Below are positions 46,349 to 55,209 of a DNA stretch of 64,000 nucleotides, one piece after another (position 1 is the first letter of the stretch; each line of letters begins with the position of its first letter). Position numbers and translations under genes: made by a program. This DNA is from Paenarthrobacter sp. DKR-5 (GTDB lineage Bacteria; Actinomycetota; Actinomycetes; Actinomycetales; Micrococcaceae), in NCBI RefSeq assembly GCF_018531425.1, contig NZ_JAHBOI010000003.1, positions 558,001 through 622,000 of the forward strand, read 5' to 3'. A model generated the notes under the pieces. That model was given only the letters and a program-made list of their open reading frames with translations, had not been told where the DNA came from and searched no databases.

Positions 46349-46456
46349 GGACGGTTCTTTCGCTAGGGTGCGGGCGGGCGGAAGAACGTCGCTGTCCTGT
46401 TCCATCGTAGAGTCGCAACCGTCCGCGGGCCCCCGTTATGCCCCTACACTGGGGGC

Positions 46457-46891
46457 GTGGCAGATGCAGCTGAACTCAAGCAGGTCGTCGGCGCGGCGAT
46501 CGTGGACTCCCTTTCCAGCCCGCTGAGGCTGCTGGCCGCCCGTCGCAGCGCGCCGGAGGCGCTGGCGGGGCTTTGGGAGTTCCCCGGGGGCAAGGTGGAA
46601 GCGGGTGAGGGACCCGAAGAGGCACTGCACCGGGAACTGCACGAGGAACTCGGCGTAGGGGTGCGCCTGGGCGGCGAGCTGACCGGCCCGTCCCCGGCCG
46701 GCTGGCCGTTGAACGAGCGGGCCGCCATGCGCGTGTGGTTCAGCGAGATCGCCCACGGCGAGCCCGCGCCCCTTGAGGACCACGACGAGCTGCGCTGGGT
46801 GTCCGTGCTCGCGCCGGAGGAGCTGCTCGGCTTGGACTGGATTCCCGCCGACCTGCCGATTGTGGAGGCACTTCTGCGCTCCCTGCGGTAA
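46457..46891 (+). CDS. Nudix hydrolase, MutT-like
   Basis: A 144-residue NTP pyrophosphohydrolase. The Nudix box lies at about residues 44-66, reading GGKVEAGE then REL and EELGV with all key Glu residues. N-terminal LLAARRSAPEALAGLWEFPG is like MutT/DCTP pyrophosphatase proteins, so dNTP sanitising is likely. The GTG start lies 6 nt after TACACT (46445-46450), a leaderless arrangement. Confidence 0.9.
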   Translation: MADAAELKQVVGAAIVDSLSSPLRLLAARRSAPEALAGLWEFPGGKVEAGEGPEEALHRELHEELGVGVRLGGELTGPSPAGWPLNERAAMRVWFSEIAHGEPAPLEDHDELRWVSVLAPEELLGLDWIPADLPIVEALLRSLR

Positions 46892-46956
46892 CGCGCATGT
46901 AACGGGTTGCTGGCGATACTGGGGCTGTTTCCCGCATCCAGTTCAAGGAGCATCCT

Positions 46957-47496
46957 ATGTCCGATACCCAGCGTTTTCCCGGCGCGCTGAAGGCGGCCCT
47001 GCGTACCGCCACCCTCGTCGCCGTCCTCGGGCTCTCCGCGACCGCCGCGACCCCCGCCCTCGCCGCTCCGGTGAGCACGCCGGCCGCGGTGCAGCCCGCA
47101 CAGTCCGCCCCGACCCGGGCCATCCCGCAGTACTGGTACGCCGGGTGCGAAGTGACCCCGCTCACGCCCCGCTTTGCCTACTACGGTTACCACCACCGCC
47201 GGGTGATCGATTATCCCGTGCGCGTGAGCTGCCAGCCCTACCGCACCATCTGGGTGGATCAGGAGTTCTGGCAGCTGAACCGCAACCGCGGCTGGTACCT
47301 GGGACACCAGACACATCAGTACCGCTTCGGCCGGTACGGCGGAACCGTTGAGATCCACTCCTACCGCTACCTCGAGAACACCCACTCGCGGTACGAGGCC
47401 GTCTACCAGCGGGCCCGGTACCAGGTGGAGTACAACCACCACTGGTCCTACTGGAGCCGGTGGGAGTGGAGCCGCACCGCGTACATCCGCTACTGA
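46957..47496 (+). CDS. Secreted aromatic-rich protein, unknown
   Basis: A 179-residue exported protein with a signal peptide ending near residue 36 (PALAAPVS). The mature part holds 19 Tyr and 8 Trp, many Arg and His, and two Cys (YAGCEV and VSCQP), which could form a disulfide. YxY and WxW pairs recur toward the C-terminus (HHWSYWSRWEWSRTAY). I recognise no family. AAGGAG lies 8 nt before the ATG. Confidence 0.8.
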   Translation: MSDTQRFPGALKAALRTATLVAVLGLSATAATPALAAPVSTPAAVQPAQSAPTRAIPQYWYAGCEVTPLTPRFAYYGYHHRRVIDYPVRVSCQPYRTIWVDQEFWQLNRNRGWYLGHQTHQYRFGRYGGTVEIHSYRYLENTHSRYEAVYQRARYQVEYNHHWSYWSRWEWSRTAYIRY

Positions 47497-47506
47497 GCCC
47501 GGTTCG

Positions 47507-48628
47507 CTAGAAGAGCGTCGGCTCCGGGACGGCGCGGCCGGCGGGACGGGCAGCAGCCCGCTCGCGGACCGCCCCGTCCCGGACGCCGGCGCTCGACCGT
47601 GCGGCCGGCGTGCCGTCGGGAATTCCGTCCCCGAGGGCCGAGTGGCTGAAGCCGGCTGACCCGGCGAACCCGTGCCGCGCCTTGAAATACCGGACCCGGC
47701 CGGCAAGCCACTGCCGGTATTCCTTCGAGGCGTAGGCGCCGGAGGAATACAGGCGCCGGTATCTGCCCACCAGCGCCGGGCGCTCCCGGGCGAGCCATTG
47801 CAGGAACCACTCGCGGGTCCCGGGCCGCAGGTGCAGGGCACCGGCGCTGACTCCTGTCGCTCCGGCGGCCGCCAAGGCGCCGAACAGGGAGTCGAGCGCC
47901 TCGTCGCTGTCGGTCAGCCACGGCAGGACCGGCATCGCCATCACCCCGCAGGGAAGGCCCGCCTCGCGCAGCCGGGAAATGAGCTGCAGCCTCGCGCGGG
48001 GGCTCGGGGTTCCCGGCTCGATCGCTTTCGCCAACGCGGCGTCCGTGAGCGCAAGCGAGATGCCCATCCCCACCTCCACCTGCTCGCCGGCGGATTTCAG
48101 CAGCGGGATGTCCCGGGCCAGCAGGGTGCCCTTGGTCAGGATTGAGAAAGGGGTGCCCGAGCCGGCCAGCGCCTCGATGATTCCGGGCATCAGTTCGTAG
48201 CGGCCCTCGGCGCGCTGGTACGGGTCGGTGTTTGTGCCCAGTGCCACGTGGTGCCGGCCCCACGACGGCTTCGACACCTCCCGCAGCAGCACCTGCGGGG
48301 CATTGACCTTCACGATGAGCTGGCTGTCGAAATCCATTCCCGCGTCCAGGTCCAGATAGGTGTGGGTCTTGCGGGCGAAACAGTAGACGCAGGCGTGGCT
48401 GCAGCCGCGGTACGGGTTGATCGTCCAGCTGAACGGCATTCCCGATGTCGGGGGCACCTTGTTCAGGACCGACTTCGCCGCCACCTCATGGAAAGTGATC
48501 CCGGCAAATTCCGGCGTGGAAACGGACCGGACCAGGCCCGCCAGCGGCAGCAGCGCCGGAGCCGAGGGCGGGCTGCCGCCTGGATCAGCGCTTTGCTGCC
48601 GATTGGTCTCCTGGCTTTCCCACCTCAT
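47507..48628 (-). CDS. Rv2578c-type radical SAM protein
   Basis: A 373-residue protein with the SAM cluster C76-x3-C80-x2-C83 (CSHACVYC) and ALGTNTDPYQRAEGRYELM, of the SPL/Rv2578c group. It is distantly related to spore photoproduct lyase. A near-consensus LexA box lies 10-23 nt before the start codon, which suggests SOS induction. DNA repair is a plausible but unproven role. The start is ATG 48628 after GGGGGC. Confidence 0.88.
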   Translation of the reverse strand: MRWESQETNRQQSADPGGSPPSAPALLPLAGLVRSVSTPEFAGITFHEVAAKSVLNKVPPTSGMPFSWTINPYRGCSHACVYCFARKTHTYLDLDAGMDFDSQLIVKVNAPQVLLREVSKPSWGRHHVALGTNTDPYQRAEGRYELMPGIIEALAGSGTPFSILTKGTLLARDIPLLKSAGEQVEVGMGISLALTDAALAKAIEPGTPSPRARLQLISRLREAGLPCGVMAMPVLPWLTDSDEALDSLFGALAAAGATGVSAGALHLRPGTREWFLQWLARERPALVGRYRRLYSSGAYASKEYRQWLAGRVRYFKARHGFAGSAGFSHSALGDGIPDGTPAARSSAGVRDGAVRERAAARPAGRAVPEPTLF

Positions 48629-48637
48629 GCCCCCATT

Positions 48638-48651
48638 CGAACATATCTTCT
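48638..48651. promoter_or_regulatory. LexA box before radical SAM gene
   Basis: CGAACATATCTTCT has 12 of 14 matches to the SOS palindrome. On the minus strand it contains TATGTT, a possible -10, about 11 nt before the ATG at 48628. Confidence 0.65.
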
Positions 48652-48693
48652 AATGTCCGGCAACGGGGGCGCGCCCGGGGCTAGGCTGGAGCG

Positions 48694-49338
48694 ATGATCC
48701 TTCTCACCGGCTTCGAGCCCTTCGGCGGCGAAGCCGTCAATCCGTCCTGGCTGGCCGCCGAAGAGGCGGCCCGGATCCTGCGCGCGGAAGGCCTCGACGC
48801 CGTCGCCGTCCAGCTGCCGTGCGCCTTTGGCCGCTCACTCGAGGTCCTCGCGGCGGCGGTGGCGGAGCACCGGCCCGCACTGGTGGTCAGTGCCGGCCAG
48901 GCCGGGGGCCGCGCGGCCGTGTCGCTGGAGCGGGTGGCGATCAACTGCGACGACGCCCGGATCCCGGACAACGCCGGCGCCCAGCCGGTGGACGAGCCGG
49001 TCGAGCCGGCCGGCCCGGCGGCATGCTTCTCGACCCTGCCTGTCAAGGCTGCGCTGCAGGCCCTGAGGGCGCAGGGCATTCCGGCGGAGGTCTCGCAGAC
49101 GGCAGGCACCTACGTGTGCAACCACGTCTTCTACGGGCTGATGCGGCTGGCGGAGTCCGTTTCCTGGCCCATGCGCGGCGGATTCGTGCACGTGCCGTTC
49201 GCTCCGGAACAGCTCCCGCCGTCGGACACCCGCCCTTCGCTGCCAGTCGGGACCATGGCGGCAGCGCTTGCCGGCGTCGTCCGCACCGCGCTGGCCACCA
49301 CGGAGGACCTGAAGATCCCCGCCGGCGCAACGCACTGA
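48694..49338 (+). CDS. pcp: Pyroglutamyl-peptidase I
   Basis: Removes N-terminal pyroglutamate from peptides. The 214-residue C15 peptidase has the motif LTGFEPFGGE at the N-terminus and the catalytic triad E79 (SLERVAIN), C142 (TYVCNHVFY) and H166 (GFVHVPF). A TAGGCT (48682-48687) lies 6 nt before the ATG, suggesting a leaderless mRNA. It is divergent from the radical SAM gene. Confidence 0.95.
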   Translation: MILLTGFEPFGGEAVNPSWLAAEEAARILRAEGLDAVAVQLPCAFGRSLEVLAAAVAEHRPALVVSAGQAGGRAAVSLERVAINCDDARIPDNAGAQPVDEPVEPAGPAACFSTLPVKAALQALRAQGIPAEVSQTAGTYVCNHVFYGLMRLAESVSWPMRGGFVHVPFAPEQLPPSDTRPSLPVGTMAAALAGVVRTALATTEDLKIPAGATH

Positions 49339-49444
49339 GACTTCTCCGGCGGCCGGCTGGTCCGGCGGCTTGTGCCGGCGCTACCGGCGGGTAACAATGC
49401 CAGTAGCGGGCGACGGGGCCCGCACGGACATCGAGGAGTGCTTC

Positions 49445-50947
49445 ATGACGAACCTGGCATCGATTCTCGCGGAATCGGCCGCCGCGCACCCGGAGGCGGT
49501 GGCCATCAAGCTCGACGACGTCGAAGTCAGCTACGCCGCCCTGAACGACCTGAGCGCCCGGGTCGCCGGTCTCCTGCGCGGCCGCGGCGTCCGGGCCAGG
49601 GACCGGGTTGCCCTGGTCAGCCCTAACCTCCCGCAGATGCCCGCGGTCTATTACGGCATCCTCCGGGCCGGAGGGGTCGTCGTCCCGCTGAACCCGTTGC
49701 TCAAGGCCCGGGAAGTGGCCTACCACCTCTCGAACGCCGGAGCGCGCCTGGTCTTCGCCTGGGAAGGGGTGGCCGGGGAGGTGGAAGCCGGGGCCGCGGA
49801 GGCCGGCGCCGAGGTCATCAGGATCGACGGCGGTTTCCAGGAGCTGCTGGCCGGTGCGGACCCGCTGTTCGAGGTCGCTGCCGCGGAGCCCAACGACACG
49901 GCCGTGATCCTCTACACCTCGGGCACCACCGGCAGGCCCAAGGGAGCCGAACTGACGCATGAGAACCTGCTCGCGAACGCAACCGTGAGCCGGGACCTGT
50001 TCGACTTCGGAGTCGGCGAGGTGCTCTTCGGCGGTCTGCCGTTCTTCCACATTTTCGGCCAGACCTGCGCGCTGAATGCCGCCATCCTGGCAGGGGCCAC
50101 CGTCACCCTGCTCCCGAGGTTCGATCCGGTGCGGGCGCTGGAGATCATCGAGCGGGACCGGGTGGGCATCTTCCTCGGCGTGCCGACGATGTACATCGCG
50201 CTGCTCCGCGTGCCGGACCGGCATAAGTACGACACCTCGTCCCTCCGGCTGGCGGCCTCGGGAGGGGCAGCCCTGCCGCTGGAGGTGCTGCGCGAATTCG
50301 AGTCGACCTTCGACGCGACGATGCTGGAAGGGTACGGCCTTTCCGAAACCTCCCCGGTGGTCTGCTTCAACCAGCGGGACGGCATCCGCAAGCCCGGCTC
50401 GATCGGCACAGCTGTCCGCGGCGCGGAACTGAAAGTGGTCGACGAAACGGGCCAGGAAGTCGAGCCGGGCAACGTCGGGGAACTGGCGGTGCGGGGCGGC
50501 TACGTGATGAAGGGGTACTGGAACAACCCGGAAGCGACGGCGGCGGCAATCCCGGACGGCTGGTTCCGCACCGGTGACCTGGCGCGGATGGACGACGACA
50601 AGGTGTTCTTCATCGTGGACCGGAAGAAGGACATGATCCTGCGCGGCGGCTACAACGTGTACCCGCGCGAGGTCGAAGAGGTCCTTTACGAGCACCCCGC
50701 CGTGGCCGAGGCCGCGGTGGTCGGGCGGCCGGACGAGCTCAACGGCGAGGAGATCGTCGCCGTCGTCGCGCTCAAACCCGAAGCGGCGGGCGGGGACAAG
50801 GACGCGCTCGCCGGGGAGATCCAGCAGTTCGTCAAGGACCGCATCGCCGCCTACAAATACCCGCGCAGCGTGCTGATCGTGGACGCACTGCCCAAGGGGC
50901 CGACGGGCAAGATCCTCAAACGCGAAATTACCGTCCCGGGCGCGTAG
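49445..50947 (+). CDS. Long-chain fatty-acid--CoA ligase (AMP-binding)
   Basis: A 500-residue acyl-activating enzyme. The AMP-binding signature YTSGTTGRPKGAELTHENL begins at about residue 157. The A5 motif YGLSETSP and A8-A10 motifs GWFRTGDLARMD and PTGKILKREI are complete. GAGGAG 7 nt before ATG 49445 decides the start. The specific acyl chain is not known; 4-coumarate-like ligases are close. It overlaps the next gene tail-to-tail by 20 bases. Confidence 0.9.
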   Translation: MTNLASILAESAAAHPEAVAIKLDDVEVSYAALNDLSARVAGLLRGRGVRARDRVALVSPNLPQMPAVYYGILRAGGVVVPLNPLLKAREVAYHLSNAGARLVFAWEGVAGEVEAGAAEAGAEVIRIDGGFQELLAGADPLFEVAAAEPNDTAVILYTSGTTGRPKGAELTHENLLANATVSRDLFDFGVGEVLFGGLPFFHIFGQTCALNAAILAGATVTLLPRFDPVRALEIIERDRVGIFLGVPTMYIALLRVPDRHKYDTSSLRLAASGGAALPLEVLREFESTFDATMLEGYGLSETSPVVCFNQRDGIRKPGSIGTAVRGAELKVVDETGQEVEPGNVGELAVRGGYVMKGYWNNPEATAAAIPDGWFRTGDLARMDDDKVFFIVDRKKDMILRGGYNVYPREVEEVLYEHPAVAEAAVVGRPDELNGEEIVAVVALKPEAAGGDKDALAGEIQQFVKDRIAAYKYPRSVLIVDALPKGPTGKILKREITVPGA

Positions 50948-51410
50948 GTTTCAGGTCGCCGGCCCGGCGTCCCGCTGTCCTCCGGCGGCGGGGCCCGCGC
51001 CGCCTGACCGCGTTCTCGCGGTAACCGCCGGCCGCCAGCCCGGCGTCGCGCTCGAAGAAGTTGCGCAACCCGGGATCGCCGGTGCGCCACAGCGACCACA
51101 CCGCGCACACGGCATAGGCGGGAAGGAACGGCAGGCCCAGGCAGGCGGCGTACTGGCTGCTGTGCCGTGCCTCGTGGGCGAGTAAGGCCGGGTTGTCCGC
51201 CACGAATGCCGCGTCCCGCCGGATGAGGATAACGTTGCCCACGGTGAACGCTGCCGCGTGCGGCAGCGGCGCGCGGTATCCCTCGGCGAAGAACAGCCCG
51301 TCGGGTCCACGCCGGATGCTGCGGCAGGTTGCCCGCGCCAGGCCCAGTCCCAGCGGGGTGCTCAGATTGACGGCGTTCAGGATCTGCCGGGCCGCGCTGA
51401 AGGCACTCAT
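50928..51410 (-). CDS. Small protein with HExxH-like motif, unknown
   Basis: A 160-residue protein containing LLAHEARHSSQYA, an HExxHxxQ sequence like DUF4157/M48-type zinc motifs, followed by a hydrophobic segment LGLPFLPAYAVCAVW. The C-terminus is Arg-rich. It starts at ATG 51410. I do not recognise a named family, and the protein is too short for a classical M48 protease. Confidence 0.75.
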   Translation of the reverse strand: MSAFSAARQILNAVNLSTPLGLGLARATCRSIRRGPDGLFFAEGYRAPLPHAAAFTVGNVILIRRDAAFVADNPALLAHEARHSSQYAACLGLPFLPAYAVCAVWSLWRTGDPGLRNFFERDAGLAAGGYRENAVRRRGPRRRRTAGRRAGDLKPTRPGR

Positions 51411-51494
51411 CCCGCGATCGTAGCCGCCCGGGCCGCGGGGTCCGGTCAATTAGACTGGCTGAGGAAACTTCACCGACTCCTAGGTAAGAAGCTG

Positions 51495-52556
51495 ATGTCT
51501 GAACCCACTTCCGGCGTCGCGCTCCAGGACCCCCTGGACGAGACCGCCATCAATGCCGCCGTCGAGGACGCCATCGCGGCGATCGCGGCGGCGTCGAACC
51601 TTGACGAACTGAAGGCAGCGCGCCTCGCCCACACGGGCGAGAAGTCGCCCCTGAGCCTGGCCAACCGGGCCATCGGCAAACTGCCCGGGGACCGCAAGGC
51701 GGCCGCCGGGAAGCTGATGGGCGCCTCCCGCGGCAAGGTCAACCAGGCGCTGGCCCGCCGCACCGAGGAGCTCGAAGCCGAGCGCGACGCGCGGATCCTC
51801 GTCGAGGAGGCCGTTGACGTGACCGCCGCGCCCCGCCGCCGGCGCGCGGGCGCCCGCCACCCGCTGTCCGTGCTGCAGGAGCGCGTGGCGGACGTCTTCG
51901 TCGGCATGGGCTGGGAGATCGCCGACGGGCCCGAGGTGGAATCCGAGTGGTTCAACTTCGATGCCCTGAACTTCCCGCCGGACCACCCGGCGCGCGAAAT
52001 GCAGGACACTTTCTTCCTGGAACCCGCCGAAGCGCACCTGCTGCTGCGCACCCACACTTCCCCGGTGCAGGTCCGCTCGATGCTCGAGCGCGACGTGCCC
52101 ATCTACGTCCTGTGCCCGGGCAAGGTCTTCCGCACCGATGAGCTCGATGCCACGCACACCCCGGTGTTCCACCAGTTCGAAGGCCTGGCCATCGACAAGG
52201 GCCTGAGCATGGCGGACCTGCGCGGAACGCTGGAGCATTTCGCCCGCACCATGTTCGGCGAGGAAGCCAGCATCCGGCTGCGCCCGAACTTCTTCCCGTT
52301 CACCGAACCCTCGGCCGAACTGGACATCTGGCACCCCGGTGCCAAGGGCGGCCCGCGCTGGATCGAGTGGGGCGGCTGCGGCATGGTGCACCCGAACGTG
52401 CTCCGCGCCGCGGGCATCGACCCGGACGTGTACTCCGGCTTCGCCTTCGGCATGGGCATCGAGCGCACGCTCATGTTCCGCAACGAGGTCCTCGACATGC
52501 ACGACATGATCGAGGGCGACATCAGGTTCAGCGAACACTTCGGGATGGAGATCTAA
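51495..52556 (+). CDS. pheS: Phenylalanine--tRNA ligase alpha subunit
   Basis: A 353-residue class II catalytic subunit. An N-terminal coiled coil (about 20-95) is followed by the catalytic core with motif 2 THTSPVQVRSML and motif 3 GFAFGMGIERTLMF. A TAGACT promoter element lies near 51450. The start is ATG 51495; the longer frame is a shadow. pheT starts 1 nt after the stop. Confidence 0.97.
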   Translation: MSEPTSGVALQDPLDETAINAAVEDAIAAIAAASNLDELKAARLAHTGEKSPLSLANRAIGKLPGDRKAAAGKLMGASRGKVNQALARRTEELEAERDARILVEEAVDVTAAPRRRRAGARHPLSVLQERVADVFVGMGWEIADGPEVESEWFNFDALNFPPDHPAREMQDTFFLEPAEAHLLLRTHTSPVQVRSMLERDVPIYVLCPGKVFRTDELDATHTPVFHQFEGLAIDKGLSMADLRGTLEHFARTMFGEEASIRLRPNFFPFTEPSAELDIWHPGAKGGPRWIEWGGCGMVHPNVLRAAGIDPDVYSGFAFGMGIERTLMFRNEVLDMHDMIEGDIRFSEHFGMEI

Positions 52557-52557
52557 G

Positions 52558-55086
52558 GTGCGTATCCCTCTTTCATGGCTGCGCGAGTACGCCCAGGTGC
52601 CGGCGGAGGCGACCGCCGAGGACGTGATGGCCGAACTGGTCAAGGTCGGCCTCGAAGAAGAAGCCGTCCACCGGCCCGGTGACGCGATCTCCGGACCCGT
52701 CGTCGTCGGCAAGGTCCTCTCCAAGGAGCCCGAACCCCAGTCCAACGGCAAGACCATCAACTGGTGCCAGGTCCAGGTCGCGCCCGAGGGCGAAACGGCC
52801 GCCGACGGCGGCAGCTACATCCACGGCATCGTCTGCGGCGCCCACAACTTCGAGCCCGGAGACAAGGTCGTGGTGACCCTGCCCGGGGCGGTGCTGCCCG
52901 GGGACTTCCGGATCGCCCCGCGCAAGACCTACGGCCACGTCTCCGACGGCATGATCGCCTCCGTGCGCGAGCTGGGCATCGGCGAGGACCATGACGGCAT
53001 CCTGGTGCTCAGTACCATCGGCCTCGACCCGGAGATCGGCCAGGATGCGCTGCCGCTGCTGGGCCTTGACGACCAGGCGGCCGAGATCAACGTCACCCCG
53101 GACCGCAGCTACTGCTTCTCCATCCGCGGTGTTGCCCGCGAGTATGCCCACGCCACCGGAACCGCCTTCACGGATCCGGCTGCCACGGTCACGGTGCCGG
53201 CCCTGAAGGATGCCGGTTACCCGGTGCGGATCGACGACAAGGCTCCGATCCACGGCCGGACGGGCTGCGACAGGTTCGTCGCCCGGGCCGTGCGCGGGGT
53301 CAACCCGTCCGCGCCCACCCCGCCGTGGATGGCCTCGCGCCTGCGGCTGGCCGGGATGCGGTCGATCTCGTTGGTCGTCGACATCTCGAACTACGTGATG
53401 CTCGAACTGGGCCAGCCGCTGCACTTCTACGACCTGGACAAGCTGACCGGGGACATCGTGGTGCGCCGCGCGCACCCGGGGGAGACCATCAGGACCCTCG
53501 ACGCATCCGAGCGCAAGCTCTCCGACGAGGACCTGCTCATCACGGACGCCTCCGGCGCCATCGGCGTCGCCGGCGTGATGGGCGGAGCCAGCACGGAAGT
53601 CTCCGGCAGCACGGTGAACGTGCTGATCGAGTCCGCGCATTTCGAACCCGTGAGCATCGCCCGGTCCTCCCGGCGGCACAAGCTCTTCTCCGAGGCCTCC
53701 AAGCGCTACGAGCGCGGCGTGGACATCGCGGTGGCTCCGATCGCGGCCCAGCGCGCGGTGGACCTGCTGGTTGCCCTCGCCGGAGGCACCGCAGACGGCG
53801 CCGTCACCGACGTGCACACCCTGCCGGACGAGACGGAGATCTTCCTGCCGGCCGACTACACGGCGGCGAGGATCGGCATGGAGTTCACCGAGGAGCAGAT
53901 CCTCGGCAGCCTCACCGACCTCGGAGCGACGGTCACCCGCGCCGACGGCGGCTTCCGGGTGGCGGTGCCCAGCTGGCGCCCGGACCTGCGGATCAAGGAC
54001 GACCTCACCGAGGAAATCGCCCGGCTGGTCGGCTACGACAAGATCCCGGCGACCCTGCCCGTGGCCCCTCCCGGCCGCGGGCTCACCCGGGTCCAGCAGC
54101 AGCGCCGCCGCGTGATGCAGGCACTCGCCGACGCCGGCCTGACGGAGGTGCTCTCCTACCCCTTCGTGAGCAAGAGCTCCAACGACGTCTTCGGCACTGC
54201 CGAGGCCGGAGCGGAGCGCAGCGCGGTCAAATTGGTCAACCCGCTCAGCGACGAACACGCGTTCCTGCGCACTTCGGTGCTGCCGGGCCTGCTGGAGGTC
54301 CTCAAGCGCAATGTGGGCCGCGGCTTCCGTGACCTGCAGCTCTACGAGGGCGGCCTGGTGTTCCTGCCCGGCGAGACCCTCGGTTCGCCGGTGCTGCCGG
54401 CCGCAGCCGAGCGCCCCTCGGACGAGGTGCTGGATTCGCTCATTGCAGGCATCCCGGAGCAGCCGCAGCACCTCGCAGCGGTCTTCACCGGCGCGGACGC
54501 CCCTGCTGCGCCCGGACACGCAGCGCGGCCGCTGGACTGGGCCGACGCCCTCGACGCCGCCAAGCTCGTCGCCGGGGTCCTCGGCGTTGACCTGGTGGTC
54601 ACGGCCGGCGCGCACCAGGCGTTCCACCCCGGCCGCACGGCGCAGTTGTCGCTGCGCAGCGGCGAAGCTGTCGGCGTCGCCGGTGAACTGCACCCGAAGC
54701 TGCTCGCCTCGCTGGACGCGCCGGCCCGGACCGCCGCGCTGGAACTGGACCTCGACGTGCTTTTCGCTGCAGCGCCGGACGTGATCGTCGGGCGCCCGAT
54801 CTCCACGTTCCCGGTCGCCACCCAGGACGTCGCGCTCGTGGTCGACGCCGCGGTCCCGGCCGGCGAGGTGCTCGAAACGCTGCGGGAGGGAGCCGGCGAG
54901 CTGCTCGAGGACGTGGCCCTGTTCGACGACTACCGCGGCACGGGCATCGAGCCCGGCAAGAAGTCGCTGGCCTTCGGCCTGCGCTTCCGTGCCGCTGACC
55001 GGACCCTGACGGCGGACGAGGCATCGGCGTCGCGCGCCGCCGCCGTCGCCCTGGCCGCGGAACGGCACGGCGCCGTCCAGCGCTGA
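52558..55086 (+). CDS. pheT: Phenylalanine--tRNA ligase beta subunit
   Basis: An 842-residue tRNA-binding and editing subunit. The N-terminal MRIPLSWLREY and tRNA-binding domain, the B3/B4 editing domain (RFVARAVRGVNPSAPTP), B5, the core-like domain, and the C-terminal FDX-ACB (PISTFPVATQDVALVVD) appear in order. The start is GTG 52558. A large terminator follows. Confidence 0.97.
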   Translation: MRIPLSWLREYAQVPAEATAEDVMAELVKVGLEEEAVHRPGDAISGPVVVGKVLSKEPEPQSNGKTINWCQVQVAPEGETAADGGSYIHGIVCGAHNFEPGDKVVVTLPGAVLPGDFRIAPRKTYGHVSDGMIASVRELGIGEDHDGILVLSTIGLDPEIGQDALPLLGLDDQAAEINVTPDRSYCFSIRGVAREYAHATGTAFTDPAATVTVPALKDAGYPVRIDDKAPIHGRTGCDRFVARAVRGVNPSAPTPPWMASRLRLAGMRSISLVVDISNYVMLELGQPLHFYDLDKLTGDIVVRRAHPGETIRTLDASERKLSDEDLLITDASGAIGVAGVMGGASTEVSGSTVNVLIESAHFEPVSIARSSRRHKLFSEASKRYERGVDIAVAPIAAQRAVDLLVALAGGTADGAVTDVHTLPDETEIFLPADYTAARIGMEFTEEQILGSLTDLGATVTRADGGFRVAVPSWRPDLRIKDDLTEEIARLVGYDKIPATLPVAPPGRGLTRVQQQRRRVMQALADAGLTEVLSYPFVSKSSNDVFGTAEAGAERSAVKLVNPLSDEHAFLRTSVLPGLLEVLKRNVGRGFRDLQLYEGGLVFLPGETLGSPVLPAAAERPSDEVLDSLIAGIPEQPQHLAAVFTGADAPAAPGHAARPLDWADALDAAKLVAGVLGVDLVVTAGAHQAFHPGRTAQLSLRSGEAVGVAGELHPKLLASLDAPARTAALELDLDVLFAAAPDVIVGRPISTFPVATQDVALVVDAAVPAGEVLETLREGAGELLEDVALFDDYRGTGIEPGKKSLAFGLRFRAADRTLTADEASASRAAAVALAAERHGAVQR

Positions 55087-55111
55087 TCCGGCCAGTGCTG
55101 ATCCGGACAGC

Positions 55112-55168
55112 CGAAAGGCCGCTAACGGCGGGCTTTGCTCACGCAAAGCCGCCGTTAGCGGCCTTTCG
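55112..55168. terminator. Strong bidirectional terminator after pheT
   Basis: A 26-bp stem with a single bulged G (left arm 55112-55138, right arm 55143-55168) and a TCAC loop. The left arm starts CGAAAGGCCGCTAACGGCG. It lies between convergent pheT and the quinone oxidoreductase. No long T-tract. Confidence 0.8.
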
Positions 55169-55209
55169 CGCACCCGGGGATGCGCCTTACGGCTGAGGGG
55201 ATCAGCGGC

